NCBI GenBank assembly: GCA_021158845.1
Contig: JAGGSY010000103.1
Location: forward strand, 1-5,380
DNA from: Caldisericia bacterium
GTDB taxonomy: Bacteria; Caldisericota; Caldisericia; B22-G15
Reading direction: 5' to 3'
Length of the DNA: 5,380 nt
This document shows, one piece after another, positions 1 through 5,380 of this stretch. The position numbers were made by a program, and so were the translations under genes. The notes under the pieces are model-generated. The model saw nothing but the letters and a program-made list of their open reading frames with translations. It did not search any database and was not told the DNA's origin. The number at the start of each line of letters is the position of its first letter. Within the stretch, counting starts at the first letter, position 1.

Positions 1-1547
1 AAACCCAGATTAAATATAAAATAGGCAACAAATATGGGAATTAAGAGGATGAGGAGGGATAATGGATTTTTGGAAATGAGAGAGATTCCAAGAACATTTA
101 TTCCTGATATTACCATTGATAGAACCATACAGACTATACTTCCGGCACTTGAAAGTATCTCTCCATAAGAGGTGGCATCTGGTTTTATATAGATTGAGCC
201 AAATCCAACAGATATAAAGATAAGTTCCAGAGTATTTAGAAGGGAGAGGGAGGTAAATCCCATTGTTTTAATTATCTCTATGCCTCCAATGTGATTTACA
301 AAGAAGTTCAGTAGCCCGCTCAATGGAATTAAAAATATTGAGTAGAGATAAACCTTTGATAGCATGAACTCCTTTAGATTTATTGGAAAGGATTTTAAGA
401 GAACAAAACCTCTCCCTTCCTTACTTATCTGTGTGTAGGGAAAACGGAGGGAGAGGGAGGAGAGTATGAAGGAGATTAAAAGAAAGTTGAACTGAGAGAA
501 GATGGGTTTAAAGTAGGGAAGGAGGGAGAGTTTTGAAAAATTTGCTATGTAAACAATAACCAAAGCTAAAATTAAAATTACCTCTGACCATTCAGATGGA
601 GTTCTAATGAGAAGAAGTATGTCCTTTTTCATTATTTCTCCTTTAACACCTTTAAATAACCTTGAAATGAATAAATCTCTCACACTCCTCCCTCTCCTCA
701 TTCCACCACCTTTGTAGAGGTTTCTCTTAAGGAGTTTATCCGTAGTCTTCAATGATAAAAGATAAAAGATCAGAGAGGAGAATAAAAGTTTTGTGGCTTC
801 AATGGAAATCTCCCTTGGTTTCCTTAAAAGAGAGTAGATGAGAAGATTGGAGATCCAGGTTGATGGAAGAATTGAGATTTCCTTCATATTCAATTTAAGA
901 AGATAGTTTAAAAGTATATCTTTAAGGTTTAGTCTGTAGAGAGTTATCGGTTTAATAAACACAAGGGTAAGATAGAGAAGGGAGAAGATGGTTATAAATA
1001 AAACTATAAGGAAGTTTCTCACCTTTTCTCTTGGAGTTATCTTAAGTATTATGTGAGAAATTGTTGTAGAGATGGTGGAGACAAGGAGGAAGAAGAGAAA
1101 AAGGAAGAATGGAGATATGAAGATGTAGATTGGGTAGTGAAAGTAAGATGCAAGGGAGAGGATTATTGGAAGGAGAAATAGAATTGTTGTCTGTGATGAG
1201 GAGATGGTAATCTCAAATATGATTTTTGAGTATATGGAGAATGGTTTTATTGGATATGAGAATAAAAGTTCCATATCCTTAGATGAGTAGAAATACTCAA
1301 CAGATAGAAAGAGGGAGGAGAAGAGTATCAATACCATAAACATGAGGAAGGTCAGGTTTATAATTCTTGAGAGCAGTATCTCACCAAAGACAGGAATAGA
1401 CATAACTTTATCAAACAGATACCTTGAGCCATAGAATAGTCCTATAAAAAATAGGATATATATTAAAAAGAGGATTATTCTCTCCCTTGTCTTTAGAAGG
1501 AACTCATTCCTCTTTATCTTTGTGTAAAGGAATATCAGAGGGTCCAT
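1..1547 (-). CDS. ABC-2 type (ABC_tran_2-like) exporter permease, 3' end beyond window
   Basis: This is the membrane-spanning partner of the ATPase encoded just upstream. Reading the minus strand from the ATG at 1547 gives 515 codons without a stop, up to the left edge, so the C-terminus is missing. The protein is very hydrophobic, with about 10-12 predicted membrane segments (for example near residues 23-40, 63-83, 120-160, 178-198, 322-338, 351-366, 397-415, 432-452, 466-490 and 496-513). Two cytoplasmic-looking elements match this family as I know it: KDMELLFSYPIKPF (90-103), and ISKEGRGFVLLKSFPI (374-389) followed by FMLSKV, like the usual 'ISxEGRxFxxLKSLP' motif. The stretch KKDILLLIRTPSEW (307-320) also fits. 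The start is chosen because it keeps the basic N-terminus and has GAGG 9 nt upstream; a TTG five codons earlier is possible. The first 44 nt overlap the ATPase gene, indicating translational coupling. The substrate cannot be inferred. Confidence 0.88.
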   Translation of the reverse strand, partial: MDPLIFLYTKIKRNEFLLKTRERIILFLIYILFFIGLFYGSRYLFDKVMSIPVFGEILLSRIINLTFLMFMVLILFSSLFLSVEYFYSSKDMELLFSYPIKPFSIYSKIIFEITISSSQTTILFLLPIILSLASYFHYPIYIFISPFFLFLFFLLVSTISTTISHIILKITPREKVRNFLIVLFITIFSLLYLTLVFIKPITLYRLNLKDILLNYLLKLNMKEISILPSTWISNLLIYSLLRKPREISIEATKLLFSSLIFYLLSLKTTDKLLKRNLYKGGGMRRGRSVRDLFISRLFKGVKGEIMKKDILLLIRTPSEWSEVILILALVIVYIANFSKLSLLPYFKPIFSQFNFLLISFILSSLSLRFPYTQISKEGRGFVLLKSFPINLKEFMLSKVYLYSIFLIPLSGLLNFFVNHIGGIEIIKTMGFTSLSLLNTLELIFISVGFGSIYIKPDATSYGEILSSAGSIVCMVLSMVISGINVLGISLISKNPLSLLILLIPIFVAYFIFNLG

Positions 1548-2244
1548 TCCTTGTAACCTCAAAGTATATATCTTCAAGTTTTTTCTTCATCCTATCCCTT
1601 ATAAATGAAACACTCTCCTCCATAACAATCCTTCCCTTATTTATTATTCCCACTCTATCTGCCACCTCCTCCACATTGGAGAGTAGATGCGTTGAAAGCA
1701 GGAAACACTTTCCCATTTTCGTTTCCCCTCTTATAGCTTCCCTCAGTTTCTTTATGGTTAAAGGATCCAATCCAACAGTGGGTTCATCAAAGAGGTAAAT
1801 TTTTGGAGAACGCATGAAAATTGAGACAAGTATTAATCTCTGCTTCAATCCATGTGAATAATCCTTTATAAGAGTATCCATATAATCTTCCATCTCAAAG
1901 TAAAAGACCCATTTTTCAATGTCTCCTCTACCAAAGACTCTTTTCACAAATATTAGAAACTCCATCCCTGTAAGATAAGGATAGATGTATGGCTGTTCTG
2001 GAAGGAAGCCAATCTTTCGCTTATAATCTATATCATTCTCTCCTATTTCCTCTCCATCCACAATGATTTTTCCAGAATCAGAAGGAATTATTCCTGTTAT
2101 TATCTTTAAGGTTGTGCTTTTTCCAGCACCGTTTGGTCCAAGAAGTCCATACACCTCCCCCTCCTCAATTTCAAAATTTACTCCCCTTAAGACTTCCTTT
2201 TTTCCAAAGGATTTTTTGAGGTTCTCTACTTTAAGAAGCACCAT
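1504..2244 (-). CDS. ABC transporter ATP-binding protein (ABC-2 exporter type)
   Basis: A 246-residue cytoplasmic ATPase that would power the adjacent permease, most likely for export. All nucleotide-binding motifs are visible in order: Walker A GPNGAGKST (36-44), Q-loop LPEQ (Q84), signature YSHGLKQR (129-136), Walker B IYLFDEP (149-155) with catalytic E154, D-loop GLD (158-160) and H-loop STH (H186). The Walker A to H-loop core is complete and the length is normal for a single-domain subunit of the CcmA/NatA/YxlF type. The acidic and basic tail after about residue 220 is ordinary for the family. The ATG at 2244 has no Shine-Dalgarno. A TGATATAAT extended -10 ends 6 nt before it, so the mRNA is probably leaderless. 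It is the first gene of a two-gene operon, divergent from the M20 peptidase gene. The particular substrate (drug, lipid, sodium, peptide) cannot be read from the sequence. Confidence 0.96.
   Translation of the reverse strand: MVLLKVENLKKSFGKKEVLRGVNFEIEEGEVYGLLGPNGAGKSTTLKIITGIIPSDSGKIIVDGEEIGENDIDYKRKIGFLPEQPYIYPYLTGMEFLIFVKRVFGRGDIEKWVFYFEMEDYMDTLIKDYSHGLKQRLILVSIFMRSPKIYLFDEPTVGLDPLTIKKLREAIRGETKMGKCFLLSTHLLSNVEEVADRVGIINKGRIVMEESVSFIRDRMKKKLEDIYFEVTRNGPSDIPLHKDKEE
1557..1560 (-). promoter_or_regulatory. Ribosome binding site for the permease, inside the ATPase gene
   Basis: On the minus strand a GAGG lies 9 nt upstream of the permease ATG at 1547, within the last codons of the ATPase gene. 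It is a modest match with slightly long spacing. It supports this start over the upstream TTG codons and fits re-initiation by ribosomes finishing the ATPase. Confidence 0.5.
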
Positions 2245-2250
2245 AATTAA

Positions 2251-2259
2251 ATTATATCA
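2251..2259 (-). promoter_or_regulatory. Extended -10 promoter (TGATATAAT) for the ABC transporter operon
   Basis: The minus strand reads TGATATAAT, a perfect TGnTATAAT extended -10. Its last base is 7 nt from the A of the ATPase start codon at 2244, the usual distance from a -10 to the transcription start, so +1 should be the ATG itself. There is no good -35 hexamer at 16-18 bp upstream, as is common when an extended -10 is present. No Shine-Dalgarno lies between this box and the ATG. Confidence 0.75.
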
Positions 2260-2270
2260 GGGAATAAATC

Positions 2271-2279
2271 TGATAAAAT
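2271..2279 (+). promoter_or_regulatory. Extended -10 promoter (TGATAAAAT) for the M20 peptidase gene
   Basis: The plus strand reads TGATAAAAT, an extended -10 with one departure from TATAAT. Its last base is 7 nt from the A of the ATG at 2286, predicting a leaderless transcript. The -35 position (around 2251-2256) falls on the opposite promoter's -10 and is a poor TTGACA match. The two promoters therefore overlap and may compete for RNA polymerase. Confidence 0.7.
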
Positions 2280-2285
2280 TCTTGT

Positions 2286-3605
2286 ATGGAAAAGAGTGAA
2301 CTTAAAAAGATAGTCCTTGATGAGATTGAGAAAAGAAAAGAGGAGATAATTTCCATTTGTAGAAGCATATACAATGAACCTGAAGAGGGTTTCAAGGAGT
2401 TTAGGACAAGAGAGAAGATAAAGAGTTTCTTTGTAAAGGAAAACATACCCTATGAGGAATTTTCCATAACAGGGATAAAAGGGATTTTAAAAGGTGGGGG
2501 AGATATAAACATAGGGGTCTTTTCAGAGATGGATGCCCTTTTCAATCCTTCGCATCCAGATAGCAAAAATGGTCTTGTTCACGCATGTGGACATTTTGCA
2601 CAGATTGGCTATCTTATAGGAGTTGCTCTTGGTATAAATAGAATCAGAAAGTATCTTTCTGGAAACATATTTCTCTTTGGAACTCCTGCTGAAGAATTTA
2701 TAGATCTTTCCTTTAGAGAAGAATTGAAAAGAGATGGGAAGATAAGATTTTTTGGTGGGAAGCAGGAGATGATAAGAGAGGGAGTTATAGATGATGTTCA
2801 TATTGGTATAATGGCACATGGTGATTCCTCCTACAGAGGAAGATACTTCATCGTAGGTTATGGAACCAATGGATTTGTATCAAAGATGATAAGATTCAAA
2901 GGGAGACCAGCTCATGCAGGCGCAGAACCAGAGAAGGGGATAAATGCACTTCATATGATGACCCTTTCAATAGATGCAGTAAACATGATAAGGGAAAGAT
3001 TTAGGGATAAAGACCACATAAGGGTTCACTATATAAGCACAAAGGGAGGAGATAGTGTCAATATTATTCCTGACGATGTTCGTATGGAGATGTATGTAAG
3101 GGGTGCAAGCACTGATGCAATTCTATCTGTTGATAAACTTGTTGATAGGGCAATTCTTGGTTCTTCATATGCTCTTGGTGGAGATGTGAATATAAAAACC
3201 ATTCCAGGTTATCTTCCACTCATCCAGAATAAAGAACTCTCAGAAATTTTCAAAAAGAATGCAGAAGAGATTGGGATTAAAGTTGTTGAGAGAGATTTTA
3301 GTGGTGCATCCACTGATATGGGAGATATCTCCCATATCATTCCTGTCATACACCCATCCTTCTCTGGATTTTCAGGGAAATTTCATGGAGAGGATTTTAA
3401 AATGGTTGATGAGGAGATGGCATGTATTATCCCTGCAAAGGTTATAGCAATGACAATAATTGACCTTCTCTACGATAAAGCATTGGCAAGAAAGATAATA
3501 GAAAATTATAAACCTCTCCTCACAAAGGAAGATTACCTTTCCTTTATGAACAAACTTGAAAGAGAGACTTCCTCTTCAGAGATTTATTTTAAAAGTGATG
3601 GATAA
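2286..3605 (+). CDS. M20D family metallo-amidohydrolase / peptidase (ACY1L2/PM20D2-like)
   Basis: A 439-residue, probably cytoplasmic enzyme expected to hydrolyse an amide bond (N-acyl amino acid, dipeptide or similar) with a bound metal pair. Visible motifs are EMDAL (81-85), HACGH (99-103, with metal ligands C101 and H103 as in M20D), GTPAEE (132-137, E136 catalytic base and E137 ligand by family analogy), MAHGD (H178), GRPAHAGAEP (206-215, in the lid domain of about 190-305), STDMGDISH (342-350) and FHGEDF (H367). Having Glu where typical M20D enzymes have the first Asp of DMDAL, plus the STDMGD-SH...HP block, resembles ACY1L2/PM20D2 proteins. The length is normal and there is no signal peptide. 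The ATG at 2286 has no Shine-Dalgarno but sits at the predicted transcription start. The gene stands alone: divergent from the ABC operon and overlapping the uridine phosphorylase gene tail-to-tail by 22 bp. Family assignment is firm; the substrate is unknown. Confidence 0.94.
   Translation: MEKSELKKIVLDEIEKRKEEIISICRSIYNEPEEGFKEFRTREKIKSFFVKENIPYEEFSITGIKGILKGGGDINIGVFSEMDALFNPSHPDSKNGLVHACGHFAQIGYLIGVALGINRIRKYLSGNIFLFGTPAEEFIDLSFREELKRDGKIRFFGGKQEMIREGVIDDVHIGIMAHGDSSYRGRYFIVGYGTNGFVSKMIRFKGRPAHAGAEPEKGINALHMMTLSIDAVNMIRERFRDKDHIRVHYISTKGGDSVNIIPDDVRMEMYVRGASTDAILSVDKLVDRAILGSSYALGGDVNIKTIPGYLPLIQNKELSEIFKKNAEEIGIKVVERDFSGASTDMGDISHIIPVIHPSFSGFSGKFHGEDFKMVDEEMACIIPAKVIAMTIIDLLYDKALARKIIENYKPLLTKEDYLSFMNKLERETSSSEIYFKSDG
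3314..3339. repeat. 26-bp perfect palindrome inside the M20 peptidase gene
   Basis: From T3314 to A3339 the sequence equals its own reverse complement, centred on AGATATCT between 3326 and 3327; symmetry breaks at the next base on each side. It covers the codons for D-M-G-D-I-S-H-I (residues 344-351). The pairing falls exactly on codon boundaries: GAT with ATC, ATG with CAT, GGA with TCC. As RNA it could fold into an 11-bp stem with an AUAU loop. It has no U-tract after it and is not an intrinsic terminator. Confidence 0.85.
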
Positions 3606-4417
3606 AAGAGTTTCTTTCCTTTTTTCCTCTTTATCTCATCCCAATTGGTTAGTATCTTAACTGCAAGGTTTGCAACCTCTATTGCCCTCTCCTCTCCAAC
3701 ATAGGCAAACTCATTTGTAACTCTGTTTGCTATAACCACACATACTGCACCTGCCCTCAACTTGTATATGGAAGACAAGACAAAGAGTGTTGATGCCTCC
3801 ATCTCAAAGTTCGTGACATTTGCCGCCTTCATATCTTGATATATATCTTTGGCAAAGGATGGAATGTATCCATTCATTCCCGGTCTCCCCTGTCCAACAT
3901 AGAATGAATCTGTGGATGCTGTAATTCCTATGTGGTATCTAAATCCAAGTTCCTCTGCTGCCTGAATTAGAGCGAGGGTTACTTCGTATGAGGCAAAGGC
4001 TGGATACTCCCCTCTAACATACTGATGTGTTGTTCCCTCAAGTCTTACCGCAGCTTGATCAATTATTATATCTCCAAGTTCAATTCCCTCCTGAATCGCA
4101 CCTGTTGTTCCAACCCTTATAAAGGTATGGGCACCAATCCTTGCAGCTTCCTCTATTGCTATGGCAAGGGATGGTCCTCCAATTCCAGTGGATAATGCAG
4201 ATATGGGAACACCCCTGTATTTTCCTGTGGCAGATTTATACTCTCTATGAAAGGCAAGAATTTTTCCCTCATCCCATGTCTTTAGAATTCTATCAACCCT
4301 TCCGGGATCTCCCGGTGTTAAAACATATGGAGCTAAATCCCCCGGTTTTAAATCAATGTGATACTGCTTCCCCTCACCTGTTTCAGGTCTCTCCGCTGAT
4401 TTGAATTTCTCACTCAT
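3584..4417 (-). CDS. udp: Uridine phosphorylase (PNP/UDP phosphorylase family)
   Basis: A cytoplasmic nucleoside-salvage enzyme: uridine + phosphate to uracil + ribose-1-phosphate. The 277 residues contain the family motifs: YHIDL (19-23; H20 matches His8 of E. coli Udp), TPGDPGR (34-40; phosphate site), STGIGGPS (76-83), FIRVGTTGAIQ (99-109; R101 and T104 bind phosphate and ribose), FYVGQGR (172-178) and FEMEAST (204-210; ribose-binding E205, M206, E207). Q176 and R178 correspond to the Gln/Arg pair that recognises uracil in Udp, which favours uridine over purine nucleosides. It is about 24 residues longer than E. coli Udp, through an N-terminal extension and a basic tail (262-277). The ATG at 4417 is preceded by an excellent Shine-Dalgarno. 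It follows the SDH protease gene by 11 nt and is the last gene of the operon visible here; its final codons overlap the M20 gene antisense. No metabolic link to its operon partners is obvious. Confidence 0.94.
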   Translation of the reverse strand: MSEKFKSAERPETGEGKQYHIDLKPGDLAPYVLTPGDPGRVDRILKTWDEGKILAFHREYKSATGKYRGVPISALSTGIGGPSLAIAIEEAARIGAHTFIRVGTTGAIQEGIELGDIIIDQAAVRLEGTTHQYVRGEYPAFASYEVTLALIQAAEELGFRYHIGITASTDSFYVGQGRPGMNGYIPSFAKDIYQDMKAANVTNFEMEASTLFVLSSIYKLRAGAVCVVIANRVTNEFAYVGEERAIEVANLAVKILTNWDEIKRKKGKKLFYPSLLK

Positions 4418-4423
4418 TATAAA

Positions 4424-4430
4424 CCTCCTT
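4424..4430 (-). promoter_or_regulatory. Strong Shine-Dalgarno (AAGGAGG) for uridine phosphorylase
   Basis: The minus strand reads AAGGAGG, then 6 nt (TTTATA), then the ATG at 4417. It overlaps the TAA stop of the upstream protease gene, so the stop and the ribosome site form TAAGGAGG. It fixes the phosphorylase start and shows that the host uses a canonical anti-Shine-Dalgarno. Confidence 0.9.
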
Positions 4431-5280
4431 ACTTCTTCTCCTTCTGTTTTGGTGTAATTGGAAGAGGAATGTATTGAACAGATGGTCTTCCCATGCCAGA
4501 TTGTGGATAAAGACTCATTAAAGCATAAACCTCATGTGGCATATCTGTGCTCACCTTAAGCCCCATCTCCTTTACCTTTTCAAAACTCAATGGATAATCG
4601 TGAGTCCATTTTCCCGACACAAGCTCATCCACTATCCTCTCTGCTTGCTCCTTGGTGAAAATTCCCTCCTCAACTTTATCAGAGAGAAGCTCAAGGACAA
4701 ACTCCTTTACCTGCCTCATTGCCTTCTCTGAGACATCTGCAAGGATTAATGTTTCATCATTAACTTTGTTTATATCCTTCTTCTTAACAACATTAAGAAT
4801 GGAAACGGCAGGATATGTTCCAATCTGTGGGTCAATTGGTCCAAGAACTGCATTTTTGTCCATAACAATCTCATCAGCGGCAAGTGCAATAAGTGTTCCA
4901 CCACTCATTGCATAGTGGGGAATAAAAACTGTAACTTTCCCCTTCCTCTTTACAAGAGACCTTGCAATCTGCTCTGCTGCAAGGACAAGTCCTCCTGGTG
5001 TGTGAAGGATAAGATCAATGGGAACATCATCAGGTGTCATTCTTATTGCTCTCAATATCTCTTCAGAGTCATCTATATCTATCATCTTTCTAAAGGGAAT
5101 TCCAAAGAAGGAGAGGGACTCCTGTCTGTGAATTAAAGTTATAACCCTTGACTTCCTCTTGTTCTGGAATCTTGCAATGAGTTTTATTCTCTGAACTTCA
5201 ATCTCCCTCTTATGAATTGCAGGGTAAAAGATGGATAGAAGAATTATTATCCAGAATATAAGTGAAAAGTAATCCATCAT
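4429..5280 (-). CDS. SDH-family (DUF114, S49C-like) ClpP-fold serine protease, membrane-anchored
   Basis: A 283-residue protein with one N-terminal hydrophobic segment (about residues 4-20) followed by a charged stretch, then a ClpP/SppA-like crotonase-fold domain. Visible signatures are HTPGG (93-97; the oxyanion-type loop, compare SPGG in SppA), HYAMSGGT (122-129; putative nucleophile S126), ALAADEIVMD and LGPIDPQIG (146-154), and GKWTHDYPL (223-231; H227 and D228). These match the 'SDH proteinase' family (PF01972, formerly DUF114), best known from archaea and described with a Ser-Asp-His triad; assigning the triad to S126, H227 and a nearby Asp is inference. There is no tandem second domain as in SppA. 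The proline/lysine-rich tail (271-283) looks disordered. The likely role is membrane-associated proteolysis, perhaps of signal peptides or membrane proteins. The topology is uncertain: the anchor is followed by basic residues, suggesting a cytoplasmic catalytic domain. The start codon overlaps the aminotransferase stop (ATGA). Confidence 0.92.
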   Translation of the reverse strand: MMDYFSLIFWIIILLSIFYPAIHKREIEVQRIKLIARFQNKRKSRVITLIHRQESLSFFGIPFRKMIDIDDSEEILRAIRMTPDDVPIDLILHTPGGLVLAAEQIARSLVKRKGKVTVFIPHYAMSGGTLIALAADEIVMDKNAVLGPIDPQIGTYPAVSILNVVKKKDINKVNDETLILADVSEKAMRQVKEFVLELLSDKVEEGIFTKEQAERIVDELVSGKWTHDYPLSFEKVKEMGLKVSTDMPHEVYALMSLYPQSGMGRPSVQYIPLPITPKQKEKK

Positions 5281-5380
5281 TGTTTCAACCTCGCAAAAGC
5301 TTCCTTCATTCTTTCAAGCCCTTTCCTTATATTGTCCTTGCTTGTTGCATATGAAAATCTTAGGTATCCTTCTCCATACT
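5277..5380 (-). CDS. Class I/II PLP-dependent aminotransferase, C-terminal fragment
   Basis: The last 33 codons and the stop of a gene entering from the right edge. The visible protein, YGEGYLRFSYATS followed by a KDNIRKGLERMKEAFARL helix, is the typical C-terminus of fold-type I aspartate/aromatic aminotransferases of the Igamma kind. There 'GEGYxRxSYA' carries the Arg (here in YLRFSY) that binds the substrate alpha-carboxylate. The PLP lysine and the rest of the enzyme lie outside the window, so amino-acid specificity cannot be given. Its TGA (5277-5279) overlaps the ATG of the SDH protease gene, so the two are co-transcribed and probably translationally coupled. The operon promoter is not in the window. 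Confidence 0.87.
   Translation of the reverse strand, partial: YGEGYLRFSYATSKDNIRKGLERMKEAFARLKQ
5289..5292 (-). promoter_or_regulatory. Ribosome binding site for the SDH protease
   Basis: A GAGG on the minus strand lies 8 nt before the ATG at 5280, inside the last codons of the aminotransferase gene. It supports the first of the two consecutive ATG codons as the start and fits coupled translation through the ATGA overlap. Confidence 0.55.

Larger units (their letters stand above)
2251..2279. repeat. Imperfect inverted repeat formed by two divergent -10 elements
   Basis: The arms ATTATATCAG (2251-2260) and CTGATAAAAT (2270-2279) are complementary at 9 of 10 positions around a 9-bp spacer. 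The centre, 2265, is also the exact midpoint between the two start codons (2244 and 2286). The arms coincide with the two extended -10 boxes, so promoter function explains the symmetry. A dimeric regulator binding the same symmetric site is possible but not shown. Confidence 0.7.

Noticed and set aside
428..535. Purine-rich GGGAGAGGGAGGAG-like runs, also near 241-253, resembling a repeat or G-rich structure
   Set aside because: On the minus strand they are TCC/CTC codons for Ser/Leu-rich membrane segments; there is no regular period and no run of GGG tracts long enough to argue for a quadruplex.
1487..1798. Plus-strand open frame of about 103 codons opposite the ATPase gene
   Set aside because: It is the antisense shadow of a well-supported ABC ATPase, has no family-like motif, and its purine-rich coding partner explains the lack of stops.
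1837..1860. ABC signature reads YSHGLKQR instead of LSGGQQQR
   Set aside because: Variation at the residue before the signature Gly, and [LM]KQR after it, is common in ABC-2 exporter ATPases; it does not suggest loss of function.
2252..2819. Minus-strand open frames opposite the start of the M20 gene
   Set aside because: They are antisense to the HACGH/PAEE catalytic region, whose coding is unambiguous on the plus strand.
3601..3635. Possible terminator hairpin: GATAAAAGAG with CTCTTTATC around a 16-nt loop
   Set aside because: The stem is AT-rich with a bulge, the loop is long and no U-tract follows on either strand; it lies in coding sequence.
4302..4315. CCGGG-ATCT-CCCGG hairpin near the 5' end of udp
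   Set aside because: It is a by-product of the codons for the conserved P-G-D-P-G phosphate-binding motif, and five base pairs are too few to claim regulation.
4141..5136. Several plus-strand open frames (65-87 codons) opposite udp and the SDH protease
   Set aside because: They lie antisense to genes with clear family motifs, have no plausible ribosome sites, and show unusual compositions typical of shadow frames.

Overview
The window is AT-rich and almost entirely coding, with two gaps between genes (41 bp and 11 bp). It carries six protein genes: four complete and two cut by the window edges. Frequent ATA, AGA and AGG codons, purine-rich coding strands, bacterial extended -10 promoters and an AAGGAGG Shine-Dalgarno suggest a low-GC bacterium, possibly a thermophile from a deep-branching or candidate phylum. 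The thermophile and phylum part is inference. A promoter box about 7 nt upstream of the start codon, rather than a TATA box near -26, argues against an archaeon.

Layout, left to right. Positions 1-2244 (minus strand) hold a two-gene ABC exporter: an ATP-binding protein (1504-2244), then a large polytopic permease of the ABC-2 / ABC_tran_2 kind whose 3' end runs off the left edge (1-1547). The two overlap by 44 nt. The permease is easy to miss because it has no stop codon inside the window. Positions 2245-2285 are a 41-bp divergent promoter region. Positions 2286-3605 (plus strand) encode an M20D metallo-amidohydrolase resembling the ACY1L2/PM20D2 subgroup. Positions 5380-3584 (minus strand) are the end of an operon: the C-terminus of a class I/II aminotransferase, a membrane-anchored SDH-type (ClpP-fold, S49C-like) protease, and a uridine phosphorylase. 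The aminotransferase and protease genes overlap by 4 nt (ATGA). The protease and phosphorylase genes are 11 nt apart, joined by a strong Shine-Dalgarno. The phosphorylase and amidohydrolase genes converge and overlap by 22 bp.

The gene content looks like ordinary chromosomal housekeeping and transport. I see no mobile element, CRISPR array, RNA gene or defence system, and no convincing evidence of a new multi-gene system. The most notable points are non-coding. First, the divergent promoter is almost perfectly symmetric: each extended -10 (TGATATAAT and TGATAAAAT) sits so that the predicted +1 is the A of the ATG, so both genes look leaderless, while the genes inside the operons carry Shine-Dalgarno sequences. 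Second, a 26-bp perfect palindrome lies inside the amidohydrolase gene, exactly over its conserved DMGD-I-SH motif.
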